A stretch of 64,000 nt of DNA from Idiomarina baltica OS145 (GCF_000152885.1 NZ_CH672405.1:286658-350657), one strand, 5' to 3'; shown: positions 37,501 through 46,229, counted from the first letter of the stretch. A program made the numbers and translations. Notes: generated by a model not told the origin, from the sequence alone.

Positions 37501-37859
37501 AATTTGAGGAGCAGGTACAAGAGCGTCGTCTGGATGATATCCCTGAACGGTTGACCGGCAACCATCATGCGCAAGCCTATTACGGCGTGTTCAAAAAGCA
37601 CCTACCCGAGGCGTTTACAGTAATGGATGAACAGGCACAGGATAAATGGGTGGAGATTGCGTTTGATGTCGATAACATCGTTAGCCAGTCCGTTGCGGAA
37701 AACTCGATTAACCCGAATAACATTGAAGCTGATATTCGCAAAAAGCTACTGCCGAAGATTTTTGCGGAATGCAAGGCCGTCGGCGGCGGTATCGAACAGG
37801 CGAAAAAGATTGTCGAAGCGATTGTGCAGGTTGTTCGTGTTGGGCAATTAGGTCATTAA
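34578..37859 (+). CDS. hsdR: Type I restriction-modification system, restriction (motor/nuclease) subunit HsdR
   Basis: This 1093-residue protein has the N-terminal PD-(D/E)xK nuclease (RRPDLV...VVIEAKR, key residues near D154, E168, K170) and a RecA-like motor with Walker A HTTGSGKSFTM (about 346-354). DEGH follows in LIDEGHRSQGG, then FTGTPL and QAIARVNRLHPDK. A C-terminal helical domain contacts HsdM. It translocates DNA and cuts at a distance from unmethylated sites. GGAGAAG precedes the ATG. It lies 156 nt after the GIY-YIG gene and only 3 nt before the next gene. Confidence 0.96.
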   Translation: MEQFAPKFQEEYAAKIPAMTLLAGLGWTFLSPQEALSLRGGKQDRVVLREVLRDLLSKRTFHYAGRSYPLSENSIDNIVSHLCSPALNEGLQHANEAIYNHLMYGIPVTEFIDGKKVTPTVSIIDWQNPGNNQFHFTEEYTVTRAGGFDSRRPDLVCFVNGLPLVVIEAKRPDGNSQKGPTINEGISQSLRNQRPDEVPHLFAYSQLLLSVNGIDGRYGTVETPEKFWAAWKEEDISDAEMLALKNKTLDDATLQHLFDHRDNRDLSWYQNLLAGGELMVTGQDKLLISLLSKDRLFDMIRYFTIFDKKIGKIVGRYQQVFGIKRLLERIQKRNSKGGREGGVIWHTTGSGKSFTMVFLSKALILHEELKQCRVIVVTDRVDLENQLSKTFASGGELSSKKDKEAAMATSGKRLAQQIGKGNERIIFTLIQKFNSATKLPECYNNSPNIIVLIDEGHRSQGGENNIRMNQALPNASFVAFTGTPLLKDDKTTNKFGPIVHAYTMQRAVEDKTVTPLLYEERIPDLDVNERAIDAWFERMTDGLSDEQKGDLKKKFSRRGQVYGTDERIKLIAYDIAHHFDKNIDEGLKGQLCCDSKASAIKYKKYLDEVGLFESAVVMSSPDTREGNTSVDEKAMPEVSKWWKEHVGSSDEQNYTKELVERFDKDPKLKLLIVVDKLLTGFDEPKNAVLYIDKPLKGHNLIQAIARVNRLHPDKKFGLLIDYRGILSELDTTIKEYQDLASRTQGGYDIDDIDGLYQQMSTEYKRLPQLYKELWAIFDGVKNKSDTEALRHALLPRMEEINGEMVDKNQKRREDFYEALTAFATCLKVALQSATFFDDKSFTEKDRRQYKETVKQLSSLRQTVQQDSGERVSYDEYAHEVKKLLNKHVVGVEVRDSEGVYEVGKMGQKQEPEDWSEDKTRNETDIIKTRVTKMIEQELGDDPYAQEAFSKLLREAIEEAEKLFDHPLKQYMLFREFEEQVQERRLDDIPERLTGNHHAQAYYGVFKKHLPEAFTVMDEQAQDKWVEIAFDVDNIVSQSVAENSINPNNIEADIRKKLLPKIFAECKAVGGGIEQAKKIVEAIVQVVRVGQLGH

Positions 37860-37862
37860 GCC

Positions 37863-38645
37863 ATGAACGTTGCTATACGTTTTGTTAATCAGGTTACTGA
37901 GAAGCATCAGCCATACGGGGATAAACTCAGCTTTTATTACGCCGACGAGCTGATTGAGTTTGATCGCGTTGCCGCCAAAAGCCCTGATCGTAAAATTAAA
38001 ATCAAAGTGTTGCCGGATTGCTCGGTAAAAGTAGCCGCACCGGTTGATAGCTCTGATGACGACGTATTGCGTGCCGCCAAAAAACGGGCGCGCTGGATTT
38101 ATCAGCAATTGCGAGAGTTTCGTAAACAACTAACGCACATTACGCCACGCCGTTATGTTAGCGGTGAAAGTCATTACTACCTGGGCAAGCAATACGTACT
38201 CAAAGTACTGATAAAACCCGACCAGGCAGCCGGTGTTAAACTGCTTCGAGGTCAACTTGAAGTCAACGTGCGTGAGTACACAGCTGAGCGCGTAAAGGCA
38301 GCATTAAAAGGCTGGTATAAGGTCAGAGCCAAAGACGTCTTCCACAAGCGCTTAGACGCCGTTTTAGAGCAAGCATTGTGGGTTGATAAACGCCCTCCTC
38401 TGCGAATACTCACCATGCAAACGCAATGGGGAAGCTGCTCTCCTAACGGACGCATCACCCTAAACCCACTGTTGGTAAAAGCCCCCCGCGAATGCATCGA
38501 CTACGTCATATTGCACGAGCTCTGCCACATAGCCGAACACAACCATAGTGAGCGTTTTTATCGGCTAATGGGACGGGTTATGCCGGATTGGGAACGTGTG
38601 AAGAACCAGCTAGATCAGATGGCTGGGCGGATTTTTAATGGGTAG
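37863..38645 (+). CDS. YgjP-like (DUF45) zinc metallopeptidase
   Basis: This 260-residue protein has the zinc-binding motif HELCHIAEHNHSERFY (HExxH with the downstream Glu/His) preceded by MQTQWGSCSPNGRITLNPLLVKAPRECIDYVILHEL. This is the signature of the YgjP/M48-like family. It starts 3 nt after hsdR, so it belongs to the hsd transcript. Members of this family frequently accompany type I R-M operons. The substrate is unknown; a role in controlling HsdR is possible but not shown. Confidence 0.9.
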   Translation: MNVAIRFVNQVTEKHQPYGDKLSFYYADELIEFDRVAAKSPDRKIKIKVLPDCSVKVAAPVDSSDDDVLRAAKKRARWIYQQLREFRKQLTHITPRRYVSGESHYYLGKQYVLKVLIKPDQAAGVKLLRGQLEVNVREYTAERVKAALKGWYKVRAKDVFHKRLDAVLEQALWVDKRPPLRILTMQTQWGSCSPNGRITLNPLLVKAPRECIDYVILHELCHIAEHNHSERFYRLMGRVMPDWERVKNQLDQMAGRIFNG

Positions 38646-38675
38646 GCAGAATAAATTTAAATAAGGTGTCGACTA

Positions 38676-39680
38676 ATGGCAAAGATCGGTCGCAATGAAC
38701 CCTGCCCTTGCGGTAGCGGCAAAAAATATAAGCGTTGTTGTATGAGTACTGTTGGTAAGCAGCATGCTGACTTTGTTGATAACATCGAGCAGATGTTAGC
38801 GATGAATCCTGATCTTTCAATGGACGAGCTGAATGTTATCGTCGAGCACCAATCCAATAAAATTAATAACACGCCTCACAAAGACTTCTGCGGTCTGACG
38901 CCCGGGCAAGTAAATAACTGGCTTTATGCTCCTTTTTCCGAGTTAGACGGCATCACGATAAATACGCCACCTGATTTAAGTACCAGCCCAGTCATGCGTT
39001 ATTTAGAACTGATGCTGGAGACCGCATTAGCTAACGGTGGGCAGATTAAGGCGACCGCCAAGGGGAACCTCCCGGCGGCGCTAGTCAAAGAAGCCAGCGC
39101 ATTTTTACCCGAATTTGCTGTTGTTCCATTCGAGCGGGCCATCAGCATTAGTGAATTTGCAGGTGCTAATGAAGACAAGTTTAACGCCCTGCATTACTGC
39201 CGCATTCTTGCTGAAATAACGGGTATTTTTAAGCTAAAAAGTAATAAGTTTCACGTCTCTGCCTGGGCTAAACGCCAATACCAGCAAACTGGCTTGGAAT
39301 CGTTTTTCCCAATGATGTTAGAAACAGCGGTCTATAAATACAACTGGGGTTACTTTGACCTTTGGGAAGATGAAATCCCGCTGCAGCAGTTCTGGTTATT
39401 CATGGTTTGGCGGCTTCAGCATCATGAGTCACAACAACGCCTCGTGGATGAGATGATTCAGGCATTCCCTGATTTGCTCAATGAACTCTACGAGGAAGAA
39501 TACATGTCGGATAGAGACAAGTTCGCAGTTTTGATTGAATCACGCTTTATTCATCGCTTTCTGCAATTCTTTGGATTTGTCATGGTTGACCCCAGACGGT
39601 TTATCGATGGTAAAAGAGTTTCTCCCCAAATCACCTGTCTGCCTTTGTTTCATGAAACGTTTGAGTTTTCCGTTGGTTAG
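38676..39680 (+). CDS. SEC-C zinc-motif protein, hsd-associated
   Basis: This 334-residue protein opens with a SEC-C zinc knuckle (NEPCPCGSGKKYKRCC). After a linker it has a helical region with VMRYLELMLETALANGGQIKATAKGNLPAALVKE, reminiscent of a module in pRiA4b ORF-3-like proteins. Further conserved-looking helices follow (YKYNWGYFDLW, then RFIHRFLQFFGFVMVDP). SEC-C knuckles mediate protein or ribosome contacts. Function here is unknown. AAGG precedes the ATG, and 30 nt separate it from the metallopeptidase gene, so it is likely on the same transcript. Confidence 0.8.
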   Translation: MAKIGRNEPCPCGSGKKYKRCCMSTVGKQHADFVDNIEQMLAMNPDLSMDELNVIVEHQSNKINNTPHKDFCGLTPGQVNNWLYAPFSELDGITINTPPDLSTSPVMRYLELMLETALANGGQIKATAKGNLPAALVKEASAFLPEFAVVPFERAISISEFAGANEDKFNALHYCRILAEITGIFKLKSNKFHVSAWAKRQYQQTGLESFFPMMLETAVYKYNWGYFDLWEDEIPLQQFWLFMVWRLQHHESQQRLVDEMIQAFPDLLNELYEEEYMSDRDKFAVLIESRFIHRFLQFFGFVMVDPRRFIDGKRVSPQITCLPLFHETFEFSVG

Positions 39681-39783
39681 AATAACGCCGAATTGAATTC
39701 CTAATGGTGAAGTGCGTTTGTGATTTTTTGATTTAGCCGATAATCTGAGAACCTTGGTGAGTTAAACGGATCAAAAGCCACCC

Positions 39784-40488
39784 ATGATTGAGATAAGAGA
39801 AATTATTAGGCCACTAGAGCAAGGCAGCACTCGGCCCTTTCTATGTGTCGCAGATGATGGCAAAAAATACGTTGTTAAAGGGCAAAGAACGACGAACAGG
39901 CAACTAATTTCTGAATTCGTATGTGCCCATCTGGCAAAACGTTTTAGCTTGCCGTTACCAAACTTCAAAATTGCATACATCGACTCATCAGTCATTAAAT
40001 ACAACGAAGAGGCACAAGACTCTTTAGGTGAAGGCGACGCGTTTGCCTCGGAGTTTATAGAGGGTCTTCAAGAGGTCAACTATCAACTAATGATGAACTT
40101 TGGTCAGGAACTCGCGGCAAATTTATTTCTCTTTGACCTGTGGGTTCGTAACGCCGATAGAACTTTGTCAATGAAAGGTGGCAATCCAAATGTATTCTAT
40201 CAGCCTGCTCAGCAGCACTTTTGGGCTTTAGATCATAACTTGGCATTTGATGATAGCTTCGAATTTAGCGACTTTACTAAAGATCACCTCGGTATGGACG
40301 CTTGGATACAACAGCGAGATTTATTATCTCGAGAACTTTATCAAGAGCGCGCGAGTAACTGTCTTCGCCATCTTGACGAAATATTCTCGCTCGTACCGGA
40401 TGAGTGGAATCTAACAGATGACTTTATGAAGCAGATTCGGTTAACATTAAGCCAAATAAACGAAGATAACTTCTGGGAGCGGATATAA
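39784..40488 (+). CDS. HipA-like kinase-fold protein (HipA_2 type)
   Basis: This 234-residue protein shows a compact HipA/PI3K-like kinase core: KKYVVKGQR (candidate ATP-lysine), FVCAHLAKRFSLPLPNF, NLFLFDLWVRNADRT (catalytic Asp/Asn) and FWALDHNLAF (metal-binding Asp). It is half the length of HipA toxins and lacks the N-terminal HipA couple domain and any HipB-type HTH partner. The next gene overlaps it by 1 nt (TAATG), pointing to translational coupling. Kinase activity is inferred, not shown. Confidence 0.82.
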   Translation: MIEIREIIRPLEQGSTRPFLCVADDGKKYVVKGQRTTNRQLISEFVCAHLAKRFSLPLPNFKIAYIDSSVIKYNEEAQDSLGEGDAFASEFIEGLQEVNYQLMMNFGQELAANLFLFDLWVRNADRTLSMKGGNPNVFYQPAQQHFWALDHNLAFDDSFEFSDFTKDHLGMDAWIQQRDLLSRELYQERASNCLRHLDEIFSLVPDEWNLTDDFMKQIRLTLSQINEDNFWERI

Positions 40489-41291
40489 TGAATACGTTAT
40501 GCATGTATGCCACTGTGCGCTTTATGCCGTTCGCTGAAACCCAAGAGTTTGCTAACGTTGGCGTAGTTGTCTGTGCTCCAGATACCGGAAAAATAAAGTT
40601 TAAACTAGCACGAAAGCGTTTTGGTCGTGTTAATCAGTTTTTTGAGGATCTTGATGGCAGGCTGTTTGGCAGCGCATTAGAACTTCTGGAGGCTGAGCTT
40701 AATCGGCTAAAAGAATTCGCAACGGACAAGCCCGGAAAAACTACTGCTACGTTATTTCAAGAGTTAACCCGGCACCGAGAAGGCGTAATCTCTTTTGGAG
40801 GGGTTAGCACTGCAGTAGTTAATAACATTGACGATAAGCTCATCGACTTGTACGAACACTATGTCGAAAGAAGCTTCTTGAACGAAAAGTATCGAGAAAA
40901 CATTATCGAGCAGAACATTCGTCAACTGTTGAAACGCGAAAACATAAGAGACTTTAAGGCTCAAATAGTCGAAACGAAGCTCGGCGAGTTCAAACTGCCT
41001 TTCGTTAAAAAATGCACTAGTGGTATTAAAGTAATACGCCCCCTTGCGTTTGAACGAAAAACGCCATTAGCGGCGTACGAACATGCAGCTCAGTGGATAG
41101 ACAGACTCACTCGCTTACAACATGAGCAGATAGTGTTGCCGCACAACATGATGCTGGCAGTAGAAAAACCAACAGACAAAGGGTTTGAAGAAGCGTACTT
41201 TGAAGCCGTTAACATCGCTTCTCAAAGAGAGATAATTGTCGCGAACGCCAATGATTCTCCAGAAATTTTGAGTTTTGCTAATAACGCATAA
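40488..41291 (+). CDS. DUF3037 domain protein, partner of the HipA-like kinase
   Basis: This 267-residue protein begins MNTLCMYATVRFMPFAETQEFANVGVVVCAP, the DUF3037 signature. ARKRFGRVNQFF, LFQELTRHREGVISFGGVSTAV and a helical C-terminal half follow. It is translationally coupled to the kinase-like gene. Pairs of HipA_2 and DUF3037 genes are recurrent in bacteria; I know of no described function. It ends the plus-strand operon that begins with hsdM. Confidence 0.85.
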   Translation: MNTLCMYATVRFMPFAETQEFANVGVVVCAPDTGKIKFKLARKRFGRVNQFFEDLDGRLFGSALELLEAELNRLKEFATDKPGKTTATLFQELTRHREGVISFGGVSTAVVNNIDDKLIDLYEHYVERSFLNEKYRENIIEQNIRQLLKRENIRDFKAQIVETKLGEFKLPFVKKCTSGIKVIRPLAFERKTPLAAYEHAAQWIDRLTRLQHEQIVLPHNMMLAVEKPTDKGFEEAYFEAVNIASQREIIVANANDSPEILSFANNA

Positions 41292-41306
41292 TTCAAAGCC
41301 CGGATC

Positions 41307-41331
41307 AAAAAATAGGGGCACTCAGCCCCTA
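41307..41331 (-). terminator. Intrinsic terminator overlapping the stop of the small recombinase gene
   Basis: TAGGGGC (41313-41319) pairs with GCCCCTA (41325-41331). On the minus strand a run of six T follows (41307-41312). The recombinase stop codon (41329-41331) is part of the stem. Confidence 0.7.
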
Positions 41332-41889
41332 TAGCTCTAATTCAGCAAAGTCACGGTCAACATCTTCCTGAGTAATGCCAATGTAACGCAGCGTCACAGC
41401 CTCAGAGCTATGACGCAGCATTTTCATTACCCTGGCGATGTCGTTCGTATTCTTGTAAAGGTGATAACCTCGGGTCTTCCGCATTGAGTGAGTTCCCAGT
41501 TTAATACCAACTTCCTCCCCTATCGCGGCGAACGCCCGCGAAACGTAACGGCGGCTAATCGGGGCCTCGTCCAAACCTTTGGACCATTGGTTGCGATAGG
41601 ACTGAAACAGGTAAATATGGTCAGGGTGTTCCTCTTTGATGCGACCAATAATCGACCGTGCTTTGTCGTTCAATTTAATGGTTGCTTGTTTCGACGTCTT
41701 CCCTTCAACTAGGGTCAGACGCTCGTCGTTAATGTTTTCAAATTTTATGGATAGTAAATCTGAGATCCGTAATGCCAGGTTCAAGCCCACATCCCAAACA
41801 TCAGCAATTTGCTGACCGTATGTTCGTTTGAGAAGGTAGCTAATCAGCTTTACGGTATCCAGATCTTTAACCGCTTGCACTTCGGCCAT
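41329..41889 (-). CDS. Small tyrosine recombinase (catalytic domain only)
   Basis: This 186-residue protein carries the catalytic set of tyrosine recombinases: ALRISDLL (first Arg), the beta-hairpin Lys region (EGKTSKQATIKL), HSMRKTRG (HxxR), LRHSSEAVTLRYIGI (H and the nucleophilic Tyr). There is no N-terminal arm- or core-binding domain, as in the short Fim-type recombinases. It closes the defence block. Whether it mobilises the block or is a leftover cannot be decided from sequence. Confidence 0.88.
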   Translation of the reverse strand: MAEVQAVKDLDTVKLISYLLKRTYGQQIADVWDVGLNLALRISDLLSIKFENINDERLTLVEGKTSKQATIKLNDKARSIIGRIKEEHPDHIYLFQSYRNQWSKGLDEAPISRRYVSRAFAAIGEEVGIKLGTHSMRKTRGYHLYKNTNDIARVMKMLRHSSEAVTLRYIGITQEDVDRDFAELEL

Positions 41890-42130
41890 GATCGAGTTCC
41901 TTTTTTGCTGTAAAACGTGATTTTGAGTACTTAAGAGGGTATAAAGGGGGAAATAGCCCGTTTTTAGTGGGTTTGCTTGTTCCCGTTATTGCAATTTGGG
42001 AACATTAGCAATTGAGGCTCACTCGGCATAATATATATTTAAGAATATTACACATCAGTATTACCTGAACGACACAACTCTAAGCACTGAGTCGCCAAAA
42101 ACTTCTTACCTTCCTCATCGATATAGCAAT

Positions 42131-42160
42131 AAAAAAGCACGCCCAAGTCGGGGCGTGCTT
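42131..42160 (-). terminator. Intrinsic terminator of the czcCBA operon
   Basis: GCACGCCC (42137-42144) pairs with GGGCGTGC (42151-42158). On the minus strand a T-run follows (A-run 42131-42136). It lies 22 nt past the czcA stop. Confidence 0.85.
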
Positions 42161-42182
42161 TGCAATTAGCTAAGGCCTCCAC

Positions 42183-45100
42183 TTAGGCTTTTGCAGTTCC
42201 ATTAAAGCGCTGCACTGTGTAGTACAACGCTGGCAGCACCACCAAAGTCAATAATGTCGACGAGACAATGCCGCCGATTACCACAGTAGCCAGTGGTCGC
42301 TGTACCTCAGCGCCGACACCGGTATTAAATGCCATAGGGACAAAGCCCAGGCTAGCTACGAGAGCAGTCATCAGTACAGGTCTTAACCGCTGTTGCGCGC
42401 CTTCAAACACCGCATCTTTCAATGGCAGTCCGTCGCGCAGCAGTTGCCGTATGAATGTCAGCATGACCACGCCGTTCAAAACCGCCACGCCCGACAGTGC
42501 AATGAAGCCGACTGCAGCGGAAATTGATAGCGGCATATCACGCAGCGCTAATGCGAATATCCCGCCGGTCAGCGCTAAGGGAACGCCTGTGAATATGACG
42601 AGTGCACTGCTCAGCGAATTAAACGCACTGTATAGCAGGCCAATAATTAATAGCAGCGCTAATGGCACAACCAAACTCAACCGTTGGGAAGCTGATTGCA
42701 GCTGTTCAAAGGTACCGTCGTAGTTAACCCAATAACCTGCTGGCAAATCAACGTCAGTCGTTAGCGCATCCTGAACATCTGCCACAAAAGAGCCCAAATC
42801 ACGATCTTCAACATTCGCACTCACAATAACATTGCGTTTGCTGCTTTCTCGGTTAATTTGGTTCGGTCCACTTTCCAAACTCAATTCGGCGACCTCTCCC
42901 AACGGCACATAGCGCAGCTCAGGGTTGCCGGCAGGCAGATCAATAGGCAGTGATTTAAGCTGTTCAATGCTCTTACGCCATTCTTTGTCGAGACGTACCA
43001 TTAGCTTGAAGCGTTTATCCCCCTCGTAAATAATCCCTGACTGAACTCCACCAACCGCAGCTTGAACTGCTCGCTGTACATCAGCGACTGTTAGGCCTAA
43101 TAACGCTAAATGATCACGCTTAGGTATCACTGAGAGTGTCGATAAACCCGTCATTTGTTCAACCCGAACATCAGCAGCGCCATTAACGGTGCGAATGACT
43201 GCGGCGGCTGAGTCGCCTAACCGTTTAAGCGTTTGCAAGTCATCGCCATAAATACGAACCCCCAAGTCAGCTCGAACGCCTGCAATAAGTTCGTTAAACC
43301 GCATTTCAATCGGTTGAGTGAACTCGTACTTATTACCGGGAAGCTCTTGCACAGCAGTTCGTATTTCAGCAACCAGTTGCTCTTTGGTTTTTTCTGGGTT
43401 TAGCCAGTCCTCACGCTCCTTTAAAATAATAATGGTATCAGCGACGCTCGGTGGCATAGGGTCGGTCGCAACATCCGGGGTACCAATTTTTGAGAATACC
43501 AGTTTAACTTCGTCAAAGCGTGACACCACAGACTCGACATCTTTTTGCATTGCTATAGATTGCTGCAAGCCAGTCCCCGGAATGCGCAAGGCTTGCATGG
43601 CAATATCGCCTTCATCAAGCTGTGGCAAAAACTCAGTTCCCATGCGACTCGCCTGAAACATTGATACCGCAAACAGCCCAAAGCCAAGCAAAATAATGAC
43701 AACTGGAAGCTTCAGTGTTTGCCGTAAAACCGGCTGATACACTTTGCGGGCGGCTCGCATTATTCGGTTTTCACCGTGCTTAATATTGCCACGGACAAAT
43801 ATTGCAATAGCAGCGGGTACAAAGGTAACGCTGAAAATCAGAGCCCCTAAAAGCGCGGCTACGACAGTAAACGCCATGGGATGAAACATTTTGCCTTCAA
43901 CACCACTTAACGCAAATATGGGCAAGTACACCAGCATAATGATAAGCACACCAAATACCGCAGGGTTAAATACCTCACGAGTACTATGGGTTACTTCAAT
44001 TAAGCGCTCTTTAGTGGTAAGTACCCGGCCTAAGCGTTGCTGTGCAATTCCAAGCCGTCGCAAAGCGTTTTCAACCACAATGACCGCACCATCGACGATA
44101 ATACCAAAATCAATTGCGCCCAGGCTCATTAAATTACCAGACACCTTGTTGGCGACCATGCCGCTTACCGCAAACAGCATACTCAAGGGAATAACGCACG
44201 CCGTAATCAGTGCTGCACGGACATTTCCAAGCAGAATGAAAAGCACCACAATAACCAGCACCGCACCTTCAAACAGGTTTTTCTCGACCGTTGCAATAGT
44301 TTTATCAACGAGAGAAGTACGGTTATACACCGTTTCAATCACCACCCCGTCTGGCAAGCTTCGTTGCACCTCCTCAATTTTATTGGCGACATTCTGTGCA
44401 ACGATGCGACTGTTTTCGCCAATAAGCATCATGGCCGTGCCCAATACCACCTCGCTCTCGCCCGAGGTTGAAGCGCCAGTGCGTAATTGTTCTCCCAGTT
44501 TGACCTCAGCCACGTCACTCACGCGCACCGGTGCATCATCACGTTTTGTCACGACCACACCACGAATATCATCAAGTGTCTTAAGCTGTCCAGGCGAACG
44601 CACCAACCATTGCTCACCATTTTTCTCGATATAACCGGCACCAGCGTTTCTATTGTTAAGATCCAATGCTGCCAAAAGGTCCTGCATGGTCACTTTATAG
44701 GCCAGCATACGACCGGGGATGGGAGCCACCTGGTATTGCTTTTCATAACCCCCCACACTATTAATCTCGGTAACACCGGGCACCTTGACCAGTTGCGGCT
44801 TAATGATCCAATCCTGGATGGTACGCAACTGCTCGGGCGTATACGCCTCGCCATCGGCATTGGTAGCCCCCTCTTTCGCGCGTACTACATAATTAACAAT
44901 TTCACCAAGGCCGGAGGCTATTGGCCCCATCGTCGGCTCGATACCGTCGGGTACTTCTCCCCTTACCTTTTGCAATCGCTCACTGATTTGCTGTCTAGCC
45001 CAGTAAATATCGGTGCCCTCTTCAAACACCACGGTAACTTGCGACAACCCATAGCGTGAGATCGAGCGGGTGTAGTCCAGCTTTGGTAAACCTGCCATCG

Positions 45101-45314
45101 CGGTTTCCACCGGATAAGAAATACGTTGTTCGGTTTCTAATGGCGAATAGCCTGGCGCTTCTGAATTTATCTGTACCTGAACATTGGTAATATCCGGCAC
45201 AGCATCGATGGGTAGCTTTAATGTGCTATAAACGCCCGCAGCTGCTACTAACAAAGTTGCGGCAAGCACCAGCCATCGACGCTCAACCGCAAAGCGAATG
45301 AGTGCATCTATCAT
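42183..45314 (-). CDS. czcA: Heavy-metal efflux RND transporter, inner-membrane pump (CzcA family)
   Basis: This 1043-residue HME-RND protein begins MIDALIRFAVERRWLVLAATLLVAAAG. It shows the proton-relay helix segment SLGAIDFGIIVDGAVIVVEN and the divalent-cation signature SKIGTPDVATDPMPPSVADTIIILK. The TPDVATDPMPP form is typical of CzcA/CnrA-type Zn/Cd/Co pumps rather than CusA Cu/Ag pumps. The full 12-helix layout with two periplasmic loops is present. It works with the adaptor and outer-membrane channel encoded just upstream. Confidence 0.93.
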   Translation of the reverse strand: MIDALIRFAVERRWLVLAATLLVAAAGVYSTLKLPIDAVPDITNVQVQINSEAPGYSPLETEQRISYPVETAMAGLPKLDYTRSISRYGLSQVTVVFEEGTDIYWARQQISERLQKVRGEVPDGIEPTMGPIASGLGEIVNYVVRAKEGATNADGEAYTPEQLRTIQDWIIKPQLVKVPGVTEINSVGGYEKQYQVAPIPGRMLAYKVTMQDLLAALDLNNRNAGAGYIEKNGEQWLVRSPGQLKTLDDIRGVVVTKRDDAPVRVSDVAEVKLGEQLRTGASTSGESEVVLGTAMMLIGENSRIVAQNVANKIEEVQRSLPDGVVIETVYNRTSLVDKTIATVEKNLFEGAVLVIVVLFILLGNVRAALITACVIPLSMLFAVSGMVANKVSGNLMSLGAIDFGIIVDGAVIVVENALRRLGIAQQRLGRVLTTKERLIEVTHSTREVFNPAVFGVLIIMLVYLPIFALSGVEGKMFHPMAFTVVAALLGALIFSVTFVPAAIAIFVRGNIKHGENRIMRAARKVYQPVLRQTLKLPVVIILLGFGLFAVSMFQASRMGTEFLPQLDEGDIAMQALRIPGTGLQQSIAMQKDVESVVSRFDEVKLVFSKIGTPDVATDPMPPSVADTIIILKEREDWLNPEKTKEQLVAEIRTAVQELPGNKYEFTQPIEMRFNELIAGVRADLGVRIYGDDLQTLKRLGDSAAAVIRTVNGAADVRVEQMTGLSTLSVIPKRDHLALLGLTVADVQRAVQAAVGGVQSGIIYEGDKRFKLMVRLDKEWRKSIEQLKSLPIDLPAGNPELRYVPLGEVAELSLESGPNQINRESSKRNVIVSANVEDRDLGSFVADVQDALTTDVDLPAGYWVNYDGTFEQLQSASQRLSLVVPLALLLIIGLLYSAFNSLSSALVIFTGVPLALTGGIFALALRDMPLSISAAVGFIALSGVAVLNGVVMLTFIRQLLRDGLPLKDAVFEGAQQRLRPVLMTALVASLGFVPMAFNTGVGAEVQRPLATVVIGGIVSSTLLTLVVLPALYYTVQRFNGTAKA

Positions 45315-45326
45315 TGTTTACTCTCC

Positions 45327-46229
45327 CTAATCGCTGTGGCCTGCGCCTTGTTTTAGAATGTCAGCCTTTATCAAGTAGCTGTTTTCAACGACATAACTTT
45401 CGCCATTTTCAATACCCGATAACACCTCGGTGTATTCACCGTCAGTTCGGCCTAACTCAACTTCCCTGGCTTCGAAACGATTACCCTCTTTAATAAAAAC
45501 AACGGGGTTATCTTCTAAACGTTGAACAGCATCATTGTTTATCGCCAAGCTCGCGTTAAAGCTGTCTGTAACGACATCCGCTTTTACGTGCATTCCCGGT
45601 CGCCAATGCCCCGACTGATTGGGCAACTCGATAAGTGCGCGTGCAATATGTCCGCCAGTCATTTGTGGCGAGATATAAGACACAGTTCCTTCGACGGTTT
45701 TATGATGATGCAAGTCGTACACATAGGTCGTTTGCTCTTCTTCTAACGACTCAATGTTCTCCGGGAACGCTGAAAGCTCTACCCAGACCGATGATGGATC
45801 CAGGACTTCAAATAATGGCTTTTGCTCAACCACTTCACCAACGTTGGTAAAACGTGCAGTTACCTCTCCGCTAATTGGGCTGATGACTTCAAATGCCGTG
45901 CCTGTCGTAACATTCTCAACAACAGCCAGAGTTTGCCCGGCTTTTATGGCATCGCCGATATTGGCCTTTAGTGACGTAACAATACCTTTGTACTTCGCTC
46001 CGATATGCACAATATTGTTATTATTGGGGGCTATTACACCGAAAATTGTTTGCTTTACTCGAATGCTTTGAGCGCTCGCTGTTGCCAACGTTAATTTCGC
46101 GTTTTCTATTGCTGCATCACTTAAATTGGTATGGGGTGCTTCATGCTCTTCGTGTTCTTTCTCATAAGCCAATGCGGGCAGTGAAAAACTGGCAATGCAG
46201 ATAATTGTAATCAATGTGTTGAGTTTCAT
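45327..46229 (-). CDS. czcB: RND efflux periplasmic adaptor (CzcB-like, short)
   Basis: After a signal peptide (MKLNTLITIICIASFSLPALA) comes a His/Glu-rich stretch (YEKEHEEHEAPH), then the barrel-sandwich hybrid (KYKGIVTSLKANIGDAIKAGQTLAVVENVTTG). The beta-barrel and membrane-proximal domains follow (GHIARALIELPNQSGHWRPGMHVKADV). At 300 residues it lacks the extra domains of long CzcB proteins. The N-terminal His/Glu stretch may bind the exported metal. The start overlaps the stop of the outer-membrane channel gene (4 nt), so translation is coupled. Confidence 0.9.
   Translation of the reverse strand: MKLNTLITIICIASFSLPALAYEKEHEEHEAPHTNLSDAAIENAKLTLATASAQSIRVKQTIFGVIAPNNNNIVHIGAKYKGIVTSLKANIGDAIKAGQTLAVVENVTTGTAFEVISPISGEVTARFTNVGEVVEQKPLFEVLDPSSVWVELSAFPENIESLEEEQTTYVYDLHHHKTVEGTVSYISPQMTGGHIARALIELPNQSGHWRPGMHVKADVVTDSFNASLAINNDAVQRLEDNPVVFIKEGNRFEAREVELGRTDGEYTEVLSGIENGESYVVENSYLIKADILKQGAGHSD

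Noticed and set aside
39784-41291. HipBA-type toxin-antitoxin system
   Set aside because: There is no HTH antitoxin gene next to it, and the kinase is half-length without the HipA N-terminal domain.
41979-42003. GTTCCC...GGGAAC inverted repeat upstream of the small recombinase as its crossover site
   Set aside because: Only 6-bp arms with a 13-nt spacer; such a pair is common by chance in AT-rich DNA and no second copy was found.
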